64,000 bases of DNA from Mesorhizobium sp. DCY119 (GCF_003590645.1 NZ_CP031834.1:3100501-3164500); one strand, 5' to 3'; counted from the first letter of the stretch, positions 26,514 to 35,912 are shown. The notes: generated from the letters alone by a model not told the origin. Translations and numbers: made by a program.

Positions 26514-28172
26514 TCAATGCCCGGCGCTGCCCTTCTTCTTGGCAATGAGGGCCAAGGTGAGCGTCACTTCGCTCATGATCGCGCGCATTGTCGTGTCGTT
26601 GATCTTGTGTGACCGCAGAAGCCCGACAAGGGCCGCGCGCTCCGCGTCCAGTGCTGCCTCCGTCATGGCGCCGATCACCGGCAAAAGGTCCTGTGCAGCC
26701 GGATCGTCTGCGTCGCCAAGCACGATCCGCTGCCGGTAGAAAGGGATCAACTGCTGCGACGCAGCCATCCGTGTCTCGTAGATCGCCGGGTCGTCGCGGC
26801 TTTCCTCCACCATCTGCTCGATGCGGGCGATTGCTGCCTCCGCCGCCGTCACCCGCGCCAGGCGCTCTTCGTTGGCAAGCACGTCCTCTTCCTCCAGCGG
26901 AATGCCGCGCGCGACCGCCGGCAAAGCGACACTGGCCACCACCAGCGAGCATATGATCACGCCGGCTGCGATGAAAATGACCAGATCGCGCGCCGGAAAT
27001 GGCGAACCGTCCTGCAGGACGAGCGGCAGCGACAGGATACCGGCCAGCGTGATCGCACCGCGAACCCCGGCAAGCGTCATCACCACTTTCAGCCGACCGG
27101 TCAGCCGCTGCACGTTGCGGCCGCGCCAACGATCGATCGCGCCGCGCACTGCCGAACCGAAGACGATCCAGGCAAAGCGGATCGCGAGCAGGATCAGCGT
27201 CAGCGTCAACACCGCCAGCACCGGCTCCCACACCGTGCCATACAGCGACAGCTCGGACGGAACCGTGCGGATGATGCCGGGCAGTTGCAGGCCGAGCATG
27301 AGGAAGATTGCGCCATTGAAGGTGAAGGACAGGACGTCGACCAAAGCGGCATTCTGCATGCGCGCCGGAATGCTCAGCGCGCCGAACAGACCCGTGCGGC
27401 TGGTGTAGAGCCCGGCCGTCACCGCTGCCAGAATGCCGGAAGCGTGCATCTCCTCGGCCAGAAGGTACGCGGCAAAAGGCAGGAGGATCAGGATCATCAC
27501 CTGCACCTCGGGCCTGATATCACCGATCTTTGCGACGATGCGCAGCACCGTCGACGTGCCCCACAAGGTCACCAGCCCGGCAAGGACGCCGCCCAGCGCA
27601 ACCAGCCAGAACGTGACCGCTGTTTCGCCGAGCGAGAAATGCCCGGTGAGTGCGGCGGCGACGGCAAAGCGCAGAACCACCAGGCCGGACGCATCGTTCA
27701 GCAGGGATTCGCCTTCGAGGATATGGCGGATGCGGGCCGGCACCATGTCGCGGCCGACGATGGAGGAAACCGCGAGCGCATCGGTCGGCGACAGAACGGC
27801 TGCCAGCGCAAAGGCTACCGGCAGCGGCACCACCGGCAACAGCCAGTGCAGCGCATAGCCGAAGACGACGACCGTGAAGAAGACCAGCCCGAAGGCAAGG
27901 CCGAATATCTGCGGCGCAAGTTCCCTGAACTCCCGCTTCGGCAGCAGAAGGCCTTCTATGAACAGCAAGGGCGGCACGAAGACGAGCAGGAATAGCGCCG
28001 GCTCCATCTCCACATGCAGCCCGTCGATCGGCCAGGCCAGGAGAATGCCGAGCACGATCTGGATGATCGGCAGGGGCAGCGGCAGGAAGCGCACCAGCAC
28101 GCCGGAAACAGCCACCAGCACCAGAAGCAGCAGGATCAAAGTCGCGACGGCCAAGCTATGCTCCAGAACCAA
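26514..28172 (-). CDS. Na+/H+ antiporter, CPA1 family
   Basis: A 552-residue membrane protein with about 12 TM helices followed by a cytoplasmic tail of about 140 residues. The segments FVPPLLFIEGLLLPKREF, LSPTDALAVSSIVGRDMVPA and LEGESLLNDASGLVVLRFAV are typical of CPA1/NhaP exchangers, with the conserved Asp pair region. It exchanges Na+ or K+ for protons in pH and salt balance. The tail holds a helical EEDVLANEERLARVTAAEAA stretch. It is monocistronic; it starts 83 bp from the end of the L,D-transpeptidase gene. Confidence 0.9.
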   Translation of the reverse strand: MVLEHSLAVATLILLLLVLVAVSGVLVRFLPLPLPIIQIVLGILLAWPIDGLHVEMEPALFLLVFVPPLLFIEGLLLPKREFRELAPQIFGLAFGLVFFTVVVFGYALHWLLPVVPLPVAFALAAVLSPTDALAVSSIVGRDMVPARIRHILEGESLLNDASGLVVLRFAVAAALTGHFSLGETAVTFWLVALGGVLAGLVTLWGTSTVLRIVAKIGDIRPEVQVMILILLPFAAYLLAEEMHASGILAAVTAGLYTSRTGLFGALSIPARMQNAALVDVLSFTFNGAIFLMLGLQLPGIIRTVPSELSLYGTVWEPVLAVLTLTLILLAIRFAWIVFGSAVRGAIDRWRGRNVQRLTGRLKVVMTLAGVRGAITLAGILSLPLVLQDGSPFPARDLVIFIAAGVIICSLVVASVALPAVARGIPLEEEDVLANEERLARVTAAEAAIARIEQMVEESRDDPAIYETRMAASQQLIPFYRQRIVLGDADDPAAQDLLPVIGAMTEAALDAERAALVGLLRSHKINDTTMRAIMSEVTLTLALIAKKKGSAGH

Positions 28173-28208
28173 GGCGGCCTTGCCGCAAAAACCGATCCAG
28201 CAGAAATG

Positions 28209-28238
28209 AAAAAAGCCGCCTTGTCAGGCGGCTTTTTT
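28209..28238 (-). terminator. Rho-independent terminator of the L,D-transpeptidase gene
   Basis: AAAAAAGCCGCC and GGCGGCTTTTTT form a long stem around TTGTCA, 18 bp beyond the stop at 28256. A- and T-runs flank it on both sides. Confidence 0.88.
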
Positions 28239-28255
28239 CATTTGTTCGCAGGCGC

Positions 28256-29524
28256 TTACAGCGCCGAGGAAATCTTCAACTCGTCGACGCCGTCGCGGCC
28301 GTAGATATCGTCGCGGAAGTGCACGACAGCATCGCCGGTCGACCACGCGGAAATGTAGGTGAAGTATACAGGAACCGGATTGGTAACCTGCACCGGCGTG
28401 GTCGTGCCGGTCTTGATCGTCTGCTCGAAATGCTGGCGGCTCCAGCCGGGCGTGTCGCGCAGGATCCAGGTGACGAGATCGCGCACGTTCTGGACGCGCA
28501 CGCAGCCCGACGAATCGAAGCGCATCAGCTTGCCGAACAAGCTCTGCTGCGGCGTGTCATGCATGTAGACGCCGTCCGGGCTCGGGAAGTTGATCTTCAC
28601 CGAAGCCATGGCGTTGCCGGCGCCCGGGTCCTGACGGAAGCGATACTTGGCGGCCTCCTCGGTCGACCAGTCGACATTGATCGGATCGACCTCGCTGCCA
28701 TCCGGCGCAAACAGGCGAATGTGGCTGTCGGCCAGATACTTCGGATTCTTGCGCATCAGCGGAATGATATCCTTGCGGACGATCGAAACCGGTGCGTTCC
28801 AGTATGGATTGACGATGATCTCGTTGATCTTCGAATTGAGGATCGGCGTCTGGCGGTCGATCTTGCCGACGATCGCGGCATGACGCAGCACGACGCGGCC
28901 ATTCTCGACAGCCTCGATCTGCGCGGCAGGAACGTTGACCATCACATAGCGCTGGCCGAGGTCACCCGACATGGAGCGCAGGCGCACGAGGTTGGTCTCG
29001 AGCTGGCCGAGACGCACCGGCGCGGAAATGTTCATCGCGGCGTAGGAATATTTTCCGAGGACGCCGTCTGCCGGCAGGCCGTGACGGGCCTGGAAGCGCT
29101 TCACGGCGCTGTCGACATAGGTATCGAACACCGGCGAGATGCCCGCCTGGGCCGAAAGATCGCCGGAAACCATCAGGCGCTGGCGGAGCGCCTTGACGTC
29201 TGCGTCTTCCACGCCGAGCTGCAGTTTCTTGGTCGAAGGCACTTCCGGCCAGCCGCCCTGCGAAACGATACCCTGGTACTGGCCGATTGCCTGTTCGACA
29301 TAGGATACGGTCTGCGGCGAAAAGATCGGCTGGTTGGAAGCTACCTTGCCGCCCTGGGTGGCGCGCGCATCGAACGTGTCGTCCCAGTTGCCGCGACGCG
29401 AGGAGCTGAGAATTTCACCGATCGCGTCCTGCGCGAAGGCTTTTCCGGCGAGAGCAGTTCCCGCAAGCGCTGCGGCTGTAGTCAGAAAGGAACGGCGGGT
29501 CGTGTTCATGGACATTCCAGACAT
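28256..29524 (-). CDS. L,D-transpeptidase (YkuD family), LdtP-like
   Basis: A 422-residue periplasmic cell-wall enzyme. A twin-arginine-like signal (NTTRRSFLTTAAAL) ends near AQA at about 31-33. Residues 105-165 are a peptidoglycan-binding domain (VKRFQARHGLPADGVLGKYS). The YkuD domain spans about 190-360, with His322 in MHDTPQ and catalytic Cys341 in SSGCVRV. It forms 3-3 crosslinks or attaches proteins to peptidoglycan. The start at 29524 follows AGGATAG. It lies 335 bp downstream of an LdtR-type regulator on the same strand; in Candidatus Liberibacter and Sinorhizobium, LdtR activates this gene. Confidence 0.92.
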   Translation of the reverse strand: MSGMSMNTTRRSFLTTAAALAGTALAGKAFAQDAIGEILSSSRRGNWDDTFDARATQGGKVASNQPIFSPQTVSYVEQAIGQYQGIVSQGGWPEVPSTKKLQLGVEDADVKALRQRLMVSGDLSAQAGISPVFDTYVDSAVKRFQARHGLPADGVLGKYSYAAMNISAPVRLGQLETNLVRLRSMSGDLGQRYVMVNVPAAQIEAVENGRVVLRHAAIVGKIDRQTPILNSKINEIIVNPYWNAPVSIVRKDIIPLMRKNPKYLADSHIRLFAPDGSEVDPINVDWSTEEAAKYRFRQDPGAGNAMASVKINFPSPDGVYMHDTPQQSLFGKLMRFDSSGCVRVQNVRDLVTWILRDTPGWSRQHFEQTIKTGTTTPVQVTNPVPVYFTYISAWSTGDAVVHFRDDIYGRDGVDELKISSAL

Positions 29525-29859
29525 CTATCCTGCGTTGCATCGATCGGATGAATTCATCCGTAGCTTATGGCGACTATGCTTAACAATTAGCCAACCATAA
29601 CTCCGCGTCGGAAGCGCTTTACAACGCACGTCGTCGTCCGGAGTTCCCCCTCAGGCAATCCCTCGATACCTGACGGTCCATTTCACCCTTCCGCATAGTC
29701 ATCGGAATATGGCGTTTGCGTGGCCATTAAGGGACGCGAAGCGCCTATGCCAGAAAAAAGATGAGCCGGCGCCCCTCGGCACCGGCCCTGACTGGAGAAT
29801 TTGTCCTTGCCGTGGTTCTTTCGCCACGGTCCATATTGTTCGCCCGACAGAGCGGGTTC
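29525..29859. other. 335-bp gap with the L,D-transpeptidase control region
   Basis: No ORF is supported. A perfect 16-bp palindrome lies at 29545-29560, about 20 bp before the ldt start. Further up there are an A-run with AGAAAAAAGATG near 29751-29762 and a CCGTGG/CCACGG stem at 29813-29834. The latter lies just beyond the ldtR stop and may end its transcript, though no long T-run follows. Confidence 0.5.
29545..29560. promoter_or_regulatory. Perfect 16-bp palindrome before the L,D-transpeptidase gene
   Basis: CGGATGAATTCATCCG is fully self-complementary and sits in the predicted 5' leader, 20 bp from the start codon. This is the size of a MarR-family operator, and a MarR-type regulator is encoded next door. 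A leader hairpin is the alternative. Confidence 0.55.
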
Positions 29860-30375
29860 TTACATGCGGTAAGCGATCGTATCGTTCCAGAAGCGATCCA
29901 GGCGCTGGAGAGCCCGGTTCATCTGCTTGAATTCCTCAGTATTGATGCCGCCAACCTGCTCGATCGAGCCGACATGGCGCTCATAAAGGCCTGCAACCAC
30001 CTCTGCCACTTCCGAACCCTTGTCGGTAAGGCTGACGCGGACCGAACGGCGGTCGATGCGCGAACGCTGGTGGTTGATGAAGCCAAGTTCGACCAGCTTC
30101 TTGAGATTGTAGGAAACGTTCGAGCCGAGATAGTAGCCGCGGGAGCGCAGTTCGCCCGCCGTCAGCTCCGAATTGCCGATGTTGAACAGCAGCAGCGCCT
30201 GGATCGCATTGATGTCGCTGCGTGCGTTGCGGTCGAACTCATCCTTGATAACATCAAGAAGACGGCGGTGCAGTCTTTCAACAAGCTGCAGGGATTCCAT
30301 GTAAAGCGAGCGGATTGCTTCGCGACGGTCATCGGATACGCTAGTGGTCTTCGCCACTGGACGGGAAGTGTTCAT
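29860..30375 (-). CDS. ldtR: MarR/winged-helix regulator LdtR
   Basis: A 171-residue dimeric regulator. The start at 30375 (MNTSRPVAKTTS) follows GAGAGGC. The winged-helix domain lies at about 55-135: LTAGELRSRGYYLGSNVSYN as recognition region and RSRIDRRSVRVSLTDKGSEV as wing. The sequence matches the LdtR group described in Candidatus Liberibacter asiaticus and Sinorhizobium, which activates the L,D-transpeptidase gene and affects osmotic stress tolerance. Position next to the transpeptidase gene supports this. The symbol is by similarity from memory. Confidence 0.85.
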   Translation of the reverse strand: MNTSRPVAKTTSVSDDRREAIRSLYMESLQLVERLHRRLLDVIKDEFDRNARSDINAIQALLLFNIGNSELTAGELRSRGYYLGSNVSYNLKKLVELGFINHQRSRIDRRSVRVSLTDKGSEVAEVVAGLYERHVGSIEQVGGINTEEFKQMNRALQRLDRFWNDTIAYRM

Positions 30376-30544
30376 TGTCTTTGCCTCTCGTTTGTCGCCC
30401 GGTGATTGTTTTGTTTTTCTCACCTTGATCGCGACACTATCGAATACGTCTAAAATTCGACTTAAACGTCAGGCTTAACAAGGGCTTACCCTTGGGTGGT
30501 TTCGTAAGAAGGTTAACAAACGGCCAGCCGAGGGGCGAAAATTA

Positions 30545-30560
30545 ACCTAAACATTTAGGT
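30545..30560. promoter_or_regulatory. 16-bp palindrome upstream of ldtR
   Basis: ACCTAAA-CA-TTTAGGT lies 170 bp upstream of the ldtR start and 35 bp past the end of the gene at 30596. Several TTAAC motifs surround it. It may be an operator for ldtR or a distal regulatory site; it has no T-run and is AT-rich, so it is not a terminator. Confidence 0.45.
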
Positions 30561-30595
30561 AACGCCTGAGATCCCCGGGCAACGGCCGAAACGGC

Positions 30596-31018
30596 TCAGA
30601 TCTTGGCCTGCCGTTTCTGGAAGAAGATCACCACGCGGAAGGCGATATAGAGCAAGGCCACGAAGGCGTGCGAAATGACGATGGCGAAGCGGTGGCCGAA
30701 CAGGTCGGGAAAGCCGGCATACATGGTCACTTCCGTCGCCGCGCAGATGAACCAGATCACCGGCCCCCACGAAGCCAGCATCCAGAGGCCGATGCCGGCG
30801 AAGGGGTAAAAGACCGCGAGGATCACCGCCGTCACCTGCCAATAGACCGGCATGGTATCGAACCGCCACAGCGGCTCGTCGTACAGTCCGATCAGCCTTA
30901 TCCAGTAGAGCACGCCGAACAGCAGGCAATAGGCCGCGATGATGCGCAGGAACCACGCGAACGTCGACTCTGCCACCGTAGGCCCGATCGCCGGCGATCT
31001 GACAGCGCGCTCGCTCAC
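30596..31018 (-). CDS. Four-TM membrane protein (DUF6163-like)
   Basis: A 140-residue inner-membrane protein with hydrophobic helices at about 20-42, 58-78, 83-102 and 108-132. Conserved-looking motifs include YCLLFGVLYWIRLIGLYDEP and the Trp-rich WRFDTMPVYWQVTAVIL. It fits the uncharacterised rhizobial DUF6163 group; this assignment is from memory. Its ATG overlaps the stop of the enoyl-CoA hydratase gene by four bases, so the two are translationally coupled. Function unknown. Confidence 0.75.
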   Translation of the reverse strand: MSERAVRSPAIGPTVAESTFAWFLRIIAAYCLLFGVLYWIRLIGLYDEPLWRFDTMPVYWQVTAVILAVFYPFAGIGLWMLASWGPVIWFICAATEVTMYAGFPDLFGHRFAIVISHAFVALLYIAFRVVIFFQKRQAKI

Positions 31019-32058
31019 AACTCAAGGTCTCCATTCGGCAACGGCGCGAAGTAAGCGTCGATCGCTGCCGGATCGATTTCCTCCAGCGTCGCGGGCGACC
31101 AGACCGGCGTCGAGCCTTTGTCGACGATAGCCGCGCGTATGCCTTCGTAGAAATCCCGGCCGTCCAGCATCCGGTTGAGGATGCGGAACTCCATGCGCAT
31201 GCAATCGTCCATCGACATGGTCGATCCCGCCGTGATCTGGCGGAAGGCGACATTGAGGCTGGTCGGCGAGCGCAGGCGCATCGTCGCCAGCGTCTTGGCC
31301 GCGAACTCATCGTCGGCAGCGTCTCTCTCGAGGCTTTCCAGCACGGCGTCCAGCGACGGCCGCGAAAAATGCCGCGCGATCTTCTCCAGCGTTTCCCGGT
31401 CGATCTCGCGCCGGGCCGCCATGAATGTCTCGCGCAGCGTCAAGTCGGTCTCGCCCGGCTCGAACAGCTCTTCGAGCAGTGCGCCGATGTACTGCGCCTG
31501 TATCGTGTGCGTCGCCAGGCCCGACCAGAGCGCGTCGCCATAGCGGATGCGGTTGCCGGTAAGGCCGAGATACATGCCGAAGCTGCCGCCGAGGTCAGGC
31601 AGCAGGTGGCTGCCGCCGACATCCGGGAAAAAGCCGATACCGACTTCCGGCATGGCGAATTGCGCATTCTCGGTCATGACGCGGTGCGAGCCATGGAAGG
31701 ATACGCCGACCCCTCCCCCCATCACGATGCCGTCGATGAGGGTGATGTAGGGTTTTGGAAACCGGGCGATCTGTGCGTTCAGCCGGTATTCGTCAGCGAA
31801 GAAGGCGAGAGATGCGGCCGAGCCCGGACCGGCCTGATAGACATCCATTATGTCGCCGCCGGCCGAAAACGCCCTGCCCTCGGCCTTGACCACGACGCGC
31901 ATCACCTGCGTGTCCGTCTTCCACGCGTCCAGCGCCCGCGACAGCGCCTTGACCATATTGTGCGTGATGGCGTTCAGCGCCTTGGGCCGCGTCAGCGTGA
32001 CGACACCGGCCATGCCGATGTGCTCGAACCGTATTTCGTCGCCGCCGCCAAAGTCCAT
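31015..32058 (-). CDS. Enoyl-CoA hydratase/isomerase family protein, 3-hydroxyisobutyryl-CoA hydrolase-like
   Basis: A 347-residue crotonase-fold protein using ATG 32058 (MDFGGGDEIRFEHIG). It is longer than simple hydratases and has the C-terminal ECH_2 extension of 3-hydroxyisobutyryl-CoA hydrolases. The oxyanion-hole segments FSAGGDIMDVY and MGGGVGVSFHGSHRVMTENA are present, with the glutamate in PEVGIGFFPDVGGSHLLPDL. It probably acts in valine degradation by releasing 3-hydroxyisobutyrate. It is coupled to the four-TM gene downstream. A plain enoyl-CoA hydratase role cannot be ruled out. Confidence 0.88.
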   Translation of the reverse strand: MDFGGGDEIRFEHIGMAGVVTLTRPKALNAITHNMVKALSRALDAWKTDTQVMRVVVKAEGRAFSAGGDIMDVYQAGPGSAASLAFFADEYRLNAQIARFPKPYITLIDGIVMGGGVGVSFHGSHRVMTENAQFAMPEVGIGFFPDVGGSHLLPDLGGSFGMYLGLTGNRIRYGDALWSGLATHTIQAQYIGALLEELFEPGETDLTLRETFMAARREIDRETLEKIARHFSRPSLDAVLESLERDAADDEFAAKTLATMRLRSPTSLNVAFRQITAGSTMSMDDCMRMEFRILNRMLDGRDFYEGIRAAIVDKGSTPVWSPATLEEIDPAAIDAYFAPLPNGDLEL

Positions 32059-32198
32059 GCACAGAATCCCTTCCCTATCGACCGGGACTGCAAGTGCTAA
32101 GGAATGCGGCAAGGTGCGTCAATCTTGCTGGCCTCATTCGCATGGCTTGGTGAACTGCAAAGCCGCATGTTAAAAAACGCGCAACTGGAGATCATGCG

Positions 32199-33230
32199 AT
32201 GAACAGACAGACCCGCCTGAAGCCCGCCGGCGCGCGCACCGTTGACGAGATCACCGGCAGCAGACGGCTGAGGCGCATGCGCAAGGCCGACTGGTCGCGC
32301 CGTCTCGTCCAGGAAAACCATCTGACGGTGGATGACCTGATCTGGCCGATCTTCGTCATCGACGGCAAGAATGTGCGCGAGCCCATTCCCGCCATGCCCG
32401 GCGTCTTCCGCCTGTCGGTCGATCTCGCAGTCAAGGAGGCGGAGCGTGCGGCCAAGCTCGGCATACCGGCCATCGCCACCTTCCCCAATGTCGATATGAG
32501 CCTGCGCGACCAGACCGGCTCGCATATCCTCGACCCGCAGAACATCATCAACCGCACCACCAGCGCCATAAAGGCGGCAGTACCCGAGATCGGCATCATC
32601 ACCGACGCAGCGCTGGACCCCTTCACCAGCCATGGCCATGACGGCATCCTGCGCGACGGCATCATCGTCAATGACGAGACTGTGGAGCAGGTCACCGCCG
32701 CTGCCGTCCTCCAGGCCGCCGCCGGCGCTGACATCATCGCGCCTTCCGACATGATGGACGGCCGCATCGGCGCCATTCGCGACGCGCTCGACGCCAACGG
32801 CTTTCAGGACGTGGCAATCATGTCCTATGCGACGAAGTTCGCCTCGGCCTTCTACGGCCCCTATCGCGAGGCCATCGGGACGCAGGGACTGCTGAAAGGC
32901 GACAAGAAGACCTATTACATCGACCACGCCAACAGCGACGAGGCGATCCGCGAGGCCGAGCAGGATCTGGCCGAGGGCGCCGACATGCTGATGGTCAAGC
33001 CCGGCCTGCCCTATCTCGATATCATCCGCCGGCTGAAGGACGAATTCCAGGTGCCGACCTTTGCCTACCAGGTGTCGGGCGAATATTCGATGATCAAGGC
33101 CGCAAGCGCCAACGGCTGGATCGACGGCGAGAAAGCCATGCTGGAAAGCCTGCTCGCCTTCAAGCGCGCTGGCTGCGACGGCATCCTGACCTATTTCGCG
33201 CCGGAGGTTGCGGAGATGCTGAAGGGGTGA
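32199..33230 (+). CDS. hemB: Delta-aminolevulinic acid dehydratase (porphobilinogen synthase)
   Basis: A 343-residue TIM-barrel enzyme that joins two aminolevulinates into porphobilinogen for haem, sirohaem and cobalamin. The Schiff-base lysines are Lys213 (MSYATKFASAFYGPYR) and Lys267 (MVKPGLPYLDII). The metal-site segment ALDPFTSHGHDGIL has Asp and Ala instead of the cysteines of zinc enzymes, so this is the Mg2+-type HemB typical of rhizobia. It starts after a GGAGATC site, divergent from the hydratase operon. Confidence 0.96.
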   Translation: MNRQTRLKPAGARTVDEITGSRRLRRMRKADWSRRLVQENHLTVDDLIWPIFVIDGKNVREPIPAMPGVFRLSVDLAVKEAERAAKLGIPAIATFPNVDMSLRDQTGSHILDPQNIINRTTSAIKAAVPEIGIITDAALDPFTSHGHDGILRDGIIVNDETVEQVTAAAVLQAAAGADIIAPSDMMDGRIGAIRDALDANGFQDVAIMSYATKFASAFYGPYREAIGTQGLLKGDKKTYYIDHANSDEAIREAEQDLAEGADMLMVKPGLPYLDIIRRLKDEFQVPTFAYQVSGEYSMIKAASANGWIDGEKAMLESLLAFKRAGCDGILTYFAPEVAEMLKG

Positions 33231-33284
33231 AGCGCAGAGGACGGCGTGCTACTTCCCGTCTTCGCTTCGCTCAATAGGCCCTGC

Positions 33285-34427
33285 ATGAACCGTATCGACT
33301 ACATTTCCAGCCTTTTTACGGGCGCCAGCCAGCGCGACAATTTCCAGCGATTGGACAGCATCTTCCCTGTCGCGACGATGACGGCAGCACAAGCGCCGTT
33401 CCGCTTCACCGAAGGTCGGCCGCTGCAACTTCCCGACCAATATTCTCATGACGGCGGCCCTCCTAAAAGCGTCGAGGATTTCCTGTCGCTCACGGAAACG
33501 ATGGCGCTTCTCGTCATCGAGGATGGGGCGATCCGCTTCGAGCGTTACGCGCCGTGGGGCGGACACGAAGCGAAATGGGTTTCCATGTCGGTCGCCAAGA
33601 GTTTCGTGTCGGCTGCGATCGGGATAGCGGTACAGGATGGGTTCATCGGTGATGTCAGCGAGCCGATAACCGCATACCTGCCTGCGCTGGCCGGCTCCGC
33701 CTATGACGGCGTGCCGATCAAGGACATCCTGCAGATGTCCTCCGGCGCAAGATGGAACGAAGATTACAGCGACCCTGAATCCGACATAAACCGCTTCGCC
33801 GCCATCTTCGCGCAGGGTGGGTCATTCGACGCCTTCCCCGCCACGCTCTCGCGTGACCGCGCATCCGGCACGTTCAACCTCTACAACAGCACCGACACGC
33901 AGGTTCTCGGCATGCTGCTGGTCGCAGCTACCGGCCGAACCATTGCAGACTACATGCAGGAAAAACTCTGGCACCCGCTTGGCATGGAAGCGGACGGACA
34001 ATGGCTGCTCGACTCGACCGGAATGGAAATGGCATTTGCCGGGTTGAACGCCGTCGCACGCGACTACGCCAAGCTTGGCGAGTTGTTCCGCAATGGCGGC
34101 GTCTGGCAAGGACGGCAGGTCGTCCCGGCTGGCTGGGTAAAAGCGTCCTTGACGGCTGACGGCCCGCATCTCCAGCCCGGCGATACCGGACTATCCGACT
34201 CCCTCTTCGGTTACGGCTACCAATGGTGGCTGATGGACGGGGAGGAAGGCGAATTCGCCGCGATCGGCGTCTACAACCAGTTCGTCTACGTCAATCCGGC
34301 GAAAAAGCTGGTCATCGTCAAGCTGTCGTCCAGCCCGGACTATGGCACGGTCAATGACGAGAGCACCTACCGTGAATATGAAACGATCTCCCTGTTCCGC
34401 GCCATCGGCAAGGAATTGGAGGACTGA
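33285..34427 (+). CDS. Serine hydrolase (class C beta-lactamase/esterase family)
   Basis: A protein of about 380 residues with the beta-lactamase/transpeptidase-like fold. The S-x-x-K motif is SVAK in WVSMSVAKSFVSA (about residue 106), and the second motif is the Tyr in FNLYNSTDTQVLGML. It has no signal peptide, so it is likely a cytoplasmic esterase or peptidase rather than a resistance enzyme. The start at 33285 is chosen over 33246 because the extra residues look non-coding; neither has a good ribosome binding site. It lies 54 bp after hemB. Confidence 0.82.
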   Translation: MNRIDYISSLFTGASQRDNFQRLDSIFPVATMTAAQAPFRFTEGRPLQLPDQYSHDGGPPKSVEDFLSLTETMALLVIEDGAIRFERYAPWGGHEAKWVSMSVAKSFVSAAIGIAVQDGFIGDVSEPITAYLPALAGSAYDGVPIKDILQMSSGARWNEDYSDPESDINRFAAIFAQGGSFDAFPATLSRDRASGTFNLYNSTDTQVLGMLLVAATGRTIADYMQEKLWHPLGMEADGQWLLDSTGMEMAFAGLNAVARDYAKLGELFRNGGVWQGRQVVPAGWVKASLTADGPHLQPGDTGLSDSLFGYGYQWWLMDGEEGEFAAIGVYNQFVYVNPAKKLVIVKLSSSPDYGTVNDESTYREYETISLFRAIGKELED

Positions 34428-34484
34428 CGTTCTCATATGGCTCACCCTGACGAAAACCGCCGTGCTTAAACCGGAATCCGATCG

Positions 34485-35912
34485 ATGAAAGACCGCCTTC
34501 TGCTATGGGTCGTTCTAGGGGCGGTTGTTCTTTATGTCGCGTCGGCGGCTATCAACAAAAATCGCTTCGTTCCTCCACCTCCCATAGTTCCGATCGACAG
34601 CAATCCCGTCACTGAGCGTGTTTTCCGCGATAAATCCGGCCATGAGATCCGGTTCAAGACGCCGTTGCTCGACGCGTTCCACTACGAGGGCGATGCCGGT
34701 TTCTGCGCTGAGTTGAAAAAACTGTCGCCGCCAGCCGACGCGTTTGTGGAAACCTCCGAAGCATCCTGTGCGGCGCTTTCCAGCGCCAAACCGGAAGATC
34801 GCCCCCGGCAACTGGTCGAACTGGCCACAACGATTGCGACGGCAACTTCCGACCGCGACAACGCCGGCAAAGACAAAAGCGTGACACTGGCTTTGTCGGC
34901 GCTGCGGGCAGCACTCGATGAAGTCCCGGCGGATGCACCAGACCAGGTTTCTGAAATTCTCGATAAGTTCTGGGTCGCGCAATTCGCCAGCAACACCTTT
35001 CCCGGCTACCAGCCCTCATTTCTGTTCGGCGCGGCCATGGAGGTCGAAAGCGGCGAGGCAGAGATCGCCTTGTGCCCCATCACCGGCCGAACGGATTGCA
35101 ATCTCTACGTTCCCGACAAGCTGATGCAGGCTTTGACCGATCTCGGACGGTGGAAATCCGACGAGGCGCTGCTGTTGCGCGCCGCCGAAATGCTGGAGCG
35201 CAACTATCGCCGCAAGGCGGGTCCCAGCAAGAATGACGAACTCGACTTCGCCAAGGACTACATCCGCACACTCGGATATGCCGGTGAAATCAGCGCCGAA
35301 AGAGGCGCCGACCACGTCAGGAAAGGTGCCGCGCCGCTCGAGGCGTGGCTGCAAAAATACGAGAAGGACACGCTGGGCTACGAGCTCGAGCCGATCTACG
35401 GCCACCTCGGCGCCGCCTATGGCCGGATCGCCGACAAGACCAAGGCGCTGGACGACGCGAAAAAGGCCATGCAGTTCGATACCCAGGCCTATCAGCTGAG
35501 CATGAAGTACCGCAGCGGCGAGGCCAGTTGGGAAGACATGGCCAATCTCGGCGATTCGACCCTGCTGGTTGGCGAACTCGAGCGCAACGAAGACCAGATA
35601 AAGCGGGCGCTCGAACTTCATCGCGAAGCCTTCAAGATCACCCACAAATCCAACGACGTCGAGGAAACCAGCTACATGGAAATGAAGCTGGCGCGTACAC
35701 TTCAGCATTATGCGGCAGCCGATCTGTCTTCCGTTTCTGACGCCGAAAGAATCCCGTTGATCGAGGAGAGCGTGTCCCTGGCGAACGGCGTCATTCCATT
35801 CTTCGAAAGCGCAGGCTCCCGAATCTATCTCAACATCACGCGCCATGTTCTGGACCAGGCGCAGATCCAGCTTGCGAAACTTAGGGAAGCAAAGGATGCG
35901 TCCCAGCAATAG
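34485..35912 (+). CDS. Hypothetical protein with N-terminal anchor and TPR-like helices
   Basis: A 475-residue protein. Residues 5-22 (LLLWVVLGAVVLYVASAA) are a membrane anchor or uncleaved signal; the rest is soluble and probably periplasmic. It is nearly all helical after residue 70, with repeat-like pairs such as YGHLGAAYGRIADKTKALDD and SMKYRSGEASWEDMANLGDS that suggest tetratricopeptide repeats. No family is recognised. It follows the serine hydrolase by 57 bp and may be cotranscribed. Both genes separate hemB from the RDD-bpt pair. Confidence 0.65.
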   Translation: MKDRLLLWVVLGAVVLYVASAAINKNRFVPPPPIVPIDSNPVTERVFRDKSGHEIRFKTPLLDAFHYEGDAGFCAELKKLSPPADAFVETSEASCAALSSAKPEDRPRQLVELATTIATATSDRDNAGKDKSVTLALSALRAALDEVPADAPDQVSEILDKFWVAQFASNTFPGYQPSFLFGAAMEVESGEAEIALCPITGRTDCNLYVPDKLMQALTDLGRWKSDEALLLRAAEMLERNYRRKAGPSKNDELDFAKDYIRTLGYAGEISAERGADHVRKGAAPLEAWLQKYEKDTLGYELEPIYGHLGAAYGRIADKTKALDDAKKAMQFDTQAYQLSMKYRSGEASWEDMANLGDSTLLVGELERNEDQIKRALELHREAFKITHKSNDVEETSYMEMKLARTLQHYAAADLSSVSDAERIPLIEESVSLANGVIPFFESAGSRIYLNITRHVLDQAQIQLAKLREAKDASQQ

